A stretch of DNA of 64,000 bases from positions 1,114,001-1,178,000 of the forward strand of contig NC_135553.1 of assembly GCF_964340395.1 (NCBI RefSeq), read 5' to 3'. Shown piece after piece: positions 62,242 to 64,000 of this stretch. Source of the DNA: Glandiceps talaboti. Its lineage: Eukaryota; Hemichordata; Enteropneusta; Spengelidae. A program made the translations under genes and the position numbers. Under the pieces are notes generated by a model, which did not search any database, was not told where the DNA came from, and saw nothing but the letters and a program-made list of their open reading frames with translations. Numbering within the stretch: position 1 is the stretch's first letter; every line of letters begins with the position of its first letter.

Positions 62242-62247
62242 AATAAA
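62242..62247 (+). promoter_or_regulatory. Candidate MCRIP polyadenylation signal
   Basis: AATAAA about 225 bases after the MCRIP stop codon. Confidence 0.45.
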
Positions 62248-62800
62248 GAGTTTATATTGGGAAAGTTTTACAAATTTTGTGGTGTCTGTCTGTCAACTGT
62301 AATTGGTACCTTTTTAGCACAACTGAACTAAGGTATAGTAGTACCGGTAAAATAGGCATGGTGAAGTGTCTGTGTGTCCTTGAAGCCAATTTGACATGCC
62401 ACTAACTTACAAAACAGTTCTCTTGCAACACAGTAACATTTGGTGTTACTACATGTATGAGATAACTTACAAGGAATCCAATTTGCTGTCATTTAAAAAT
62501 GTGGCCATATGCAATGGATGACAAATGAGGTACCAGTATTTATTTTGGAACTTTTATTCATTGAACAACTTTACTATGTTTTCCTACTTGAAAAAAAGAA
62601 TGTGAAACAAGACATGCCTAGAAAGTGTTTGAAAAGTGTGTTATTGTACACACAATAACACACATTTTTTAATTATTGGCACCCAGCAACTAAGAAACTG
62701 CACATATTAAACCGCAAAAGGGCAAAAGCATAATTTGTTTTTTCTTGAGGACCATTATAAAGATATAAATGGGTAATATTACTGTATGTAATTACAAGTT
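62248..62800. other. Intergenic region right of MCRIP
   Basis: AT-rich DNA with one short hairpin (62632-62668) whose core resembles the centre of the foldback MITE at 18081-18090. No gene was seen. Confidence 0.5.
62632..62668. repeat. Short hairpin, core similar to the 17.9-18.3 kb MITE
   Basis: GTGTGTTATTGT and ACAATAACACAC flank a 4-base centre. The 18.08 kb element has GTTTGTTATTGT / ACAATAACAAAC at its centre, also followed by ATTTT. No longer arms could be traced here. Confidence 0.5.
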
Positions 62801-62807
62801 CCCTCCC

Positions 62808-62886
62808 TAGTGGTCCAGTGGAGCAAATACTTGCCTTCCAAGCCCAACCCTGACCCTGCCTATGGTTTCAGGTTCAGTTCCTACTA
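62808..62886 (+). mobile_element. tRNA-derived SINE-like head
   Basis: TGGTCCAGTGG (62811-62821) fits an RNA polymerase III A box, and GGTTCAGTTCC (62871-62881) fits a B box with one change. The spacing of about 50 bases is slightly longer than in a tRNA. The arms do not fold as a working tRNA. A TAGTG-type tandem tail begins right after it. No known SINE family could be assigned. Confidence 0.5.
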
Positions 62887-63140
62887 TAAGTTGTAGAGTA
62901 GAGTAGAGTATAGTAATAGTGTAGTGTAGTGTAGTAATAGTGTAGTGTAGTGTAGTAATAGTATAGTATAGTATAGTAATAGTGTAGTGTAGTGTAGTAA
63001 TAGTATAGTATAGTATAGTAATAGTGTAGTGTAGTGTAGTAATAGTATAGTATAGTATAGTAATAGTGTAGTGTAGTGTAGTGTAGTGTAGTAATAGTAT
63101 AGTATAGTAATAGTGTAGTGCGGTATAGTACAGTACAGTA
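62887..63140. repeat. (TAGTG/TAGTA)n compound satellite
   Basis: Blocks of GTAGTGTAGTGTAGTAATA alternate with blocks of GTATAGTATAGTAATA about seven times. It is a higher-order pattern of about 55-60 bases over a five-base repeat. Confidence 0.93.
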
Positions 63141-63180
63141 TGATTTGTGAGGATTTGAATATATGCATGAGAATTCTCAT

Positions 63181-64000
<820 letters not shown>

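Overview
This is nuclear DNA from an animal. Coding exons are short and split by GT-AG introns, the sequence is AT-rich, and it is full of microsatellites, minisatellites and foldback elements. The gene content is a full-length SH3-WW-F-BAR GAS7, a core-2-type GlcNAc transferase, a WSCD-type sulfotransferase, METTL26 and a MCRIP1/2 protein. That fits an invertebrate deuterostome such as an acorn worm or amphioxus, but the window alone cannot settle the phylum.

Layout. At 30-167 there is a possible last exon of an upstream plus-strand gene. GAS7 runs on the plus strand from 3490 to 24492. I read twelve coding exons that join without a phase conflict into 479 aa, close to the 476 aa I recall for a human isoform. 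Its introns hold minisatellites and three foldback (MITE-like) elements, and its 3' flank carries 81-bp tandem copies derived from its own last coding exon. From 24.9 to 26.1 kb there are further minisatellites. A single-exon type II membrane glycosyltransferase (GCNT-like, 490 aa) lies at 27924-29396. On the minus strand, 35025-31575, four exons encode a 280-aa Golgi-type sulfotransferase of the WSCD family without WSC domains. The stretch 35.9-37.1 kb is low-complexity DNA with a 251-bp palindromic transposon flanked by a 7-bp duplication.

METTL26 lies on the minus strand (45806-38453, seven exons, 221 aa, or 205 aa from a second start). Its first intron holds a 2.04-kb element with matching inverted ends and a TAA duplication (PIF/Harbinger-like). 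Its intron between exons 4 and 5 (minus-strand order) holds an eleven-copy 64-bp minisatellite. From 45.8 to 54.4 kb there is a gene-poor, repeat-rich interval with two satellite-like arrays and a tRNA-Gly(CCC) gene at 53765-53835. The MCRIP gene follows on the plus strand (54584-62017, five coding exons, 100 aa). The window ends with a tRNA-derived SINE-like head, a TAGTG-type satellite and a decayed C2H2 zinc-finger array that runs off the end.

Context. METTL26 and MCRIP are head to head, the arrangement I recall for METTL26 and MCRIP2 on human 16p13.3, so this looks like old conserved microsynteny. The GCNT-like and WSCD-like enzymes are both probable Golgi type II proteins that modify glycans. 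They face each other tail to tail, but a shared pathway is only an inference. No single new multi-gene system was found. The most notable observations are the amplification of the GAS7 terminal exon, the conserved METTL26-MCRIP pair with a YY1-like motif repeated through its intergenic satellite, the WSC-less WSCD gene, and a set of unrelated foldback elements.
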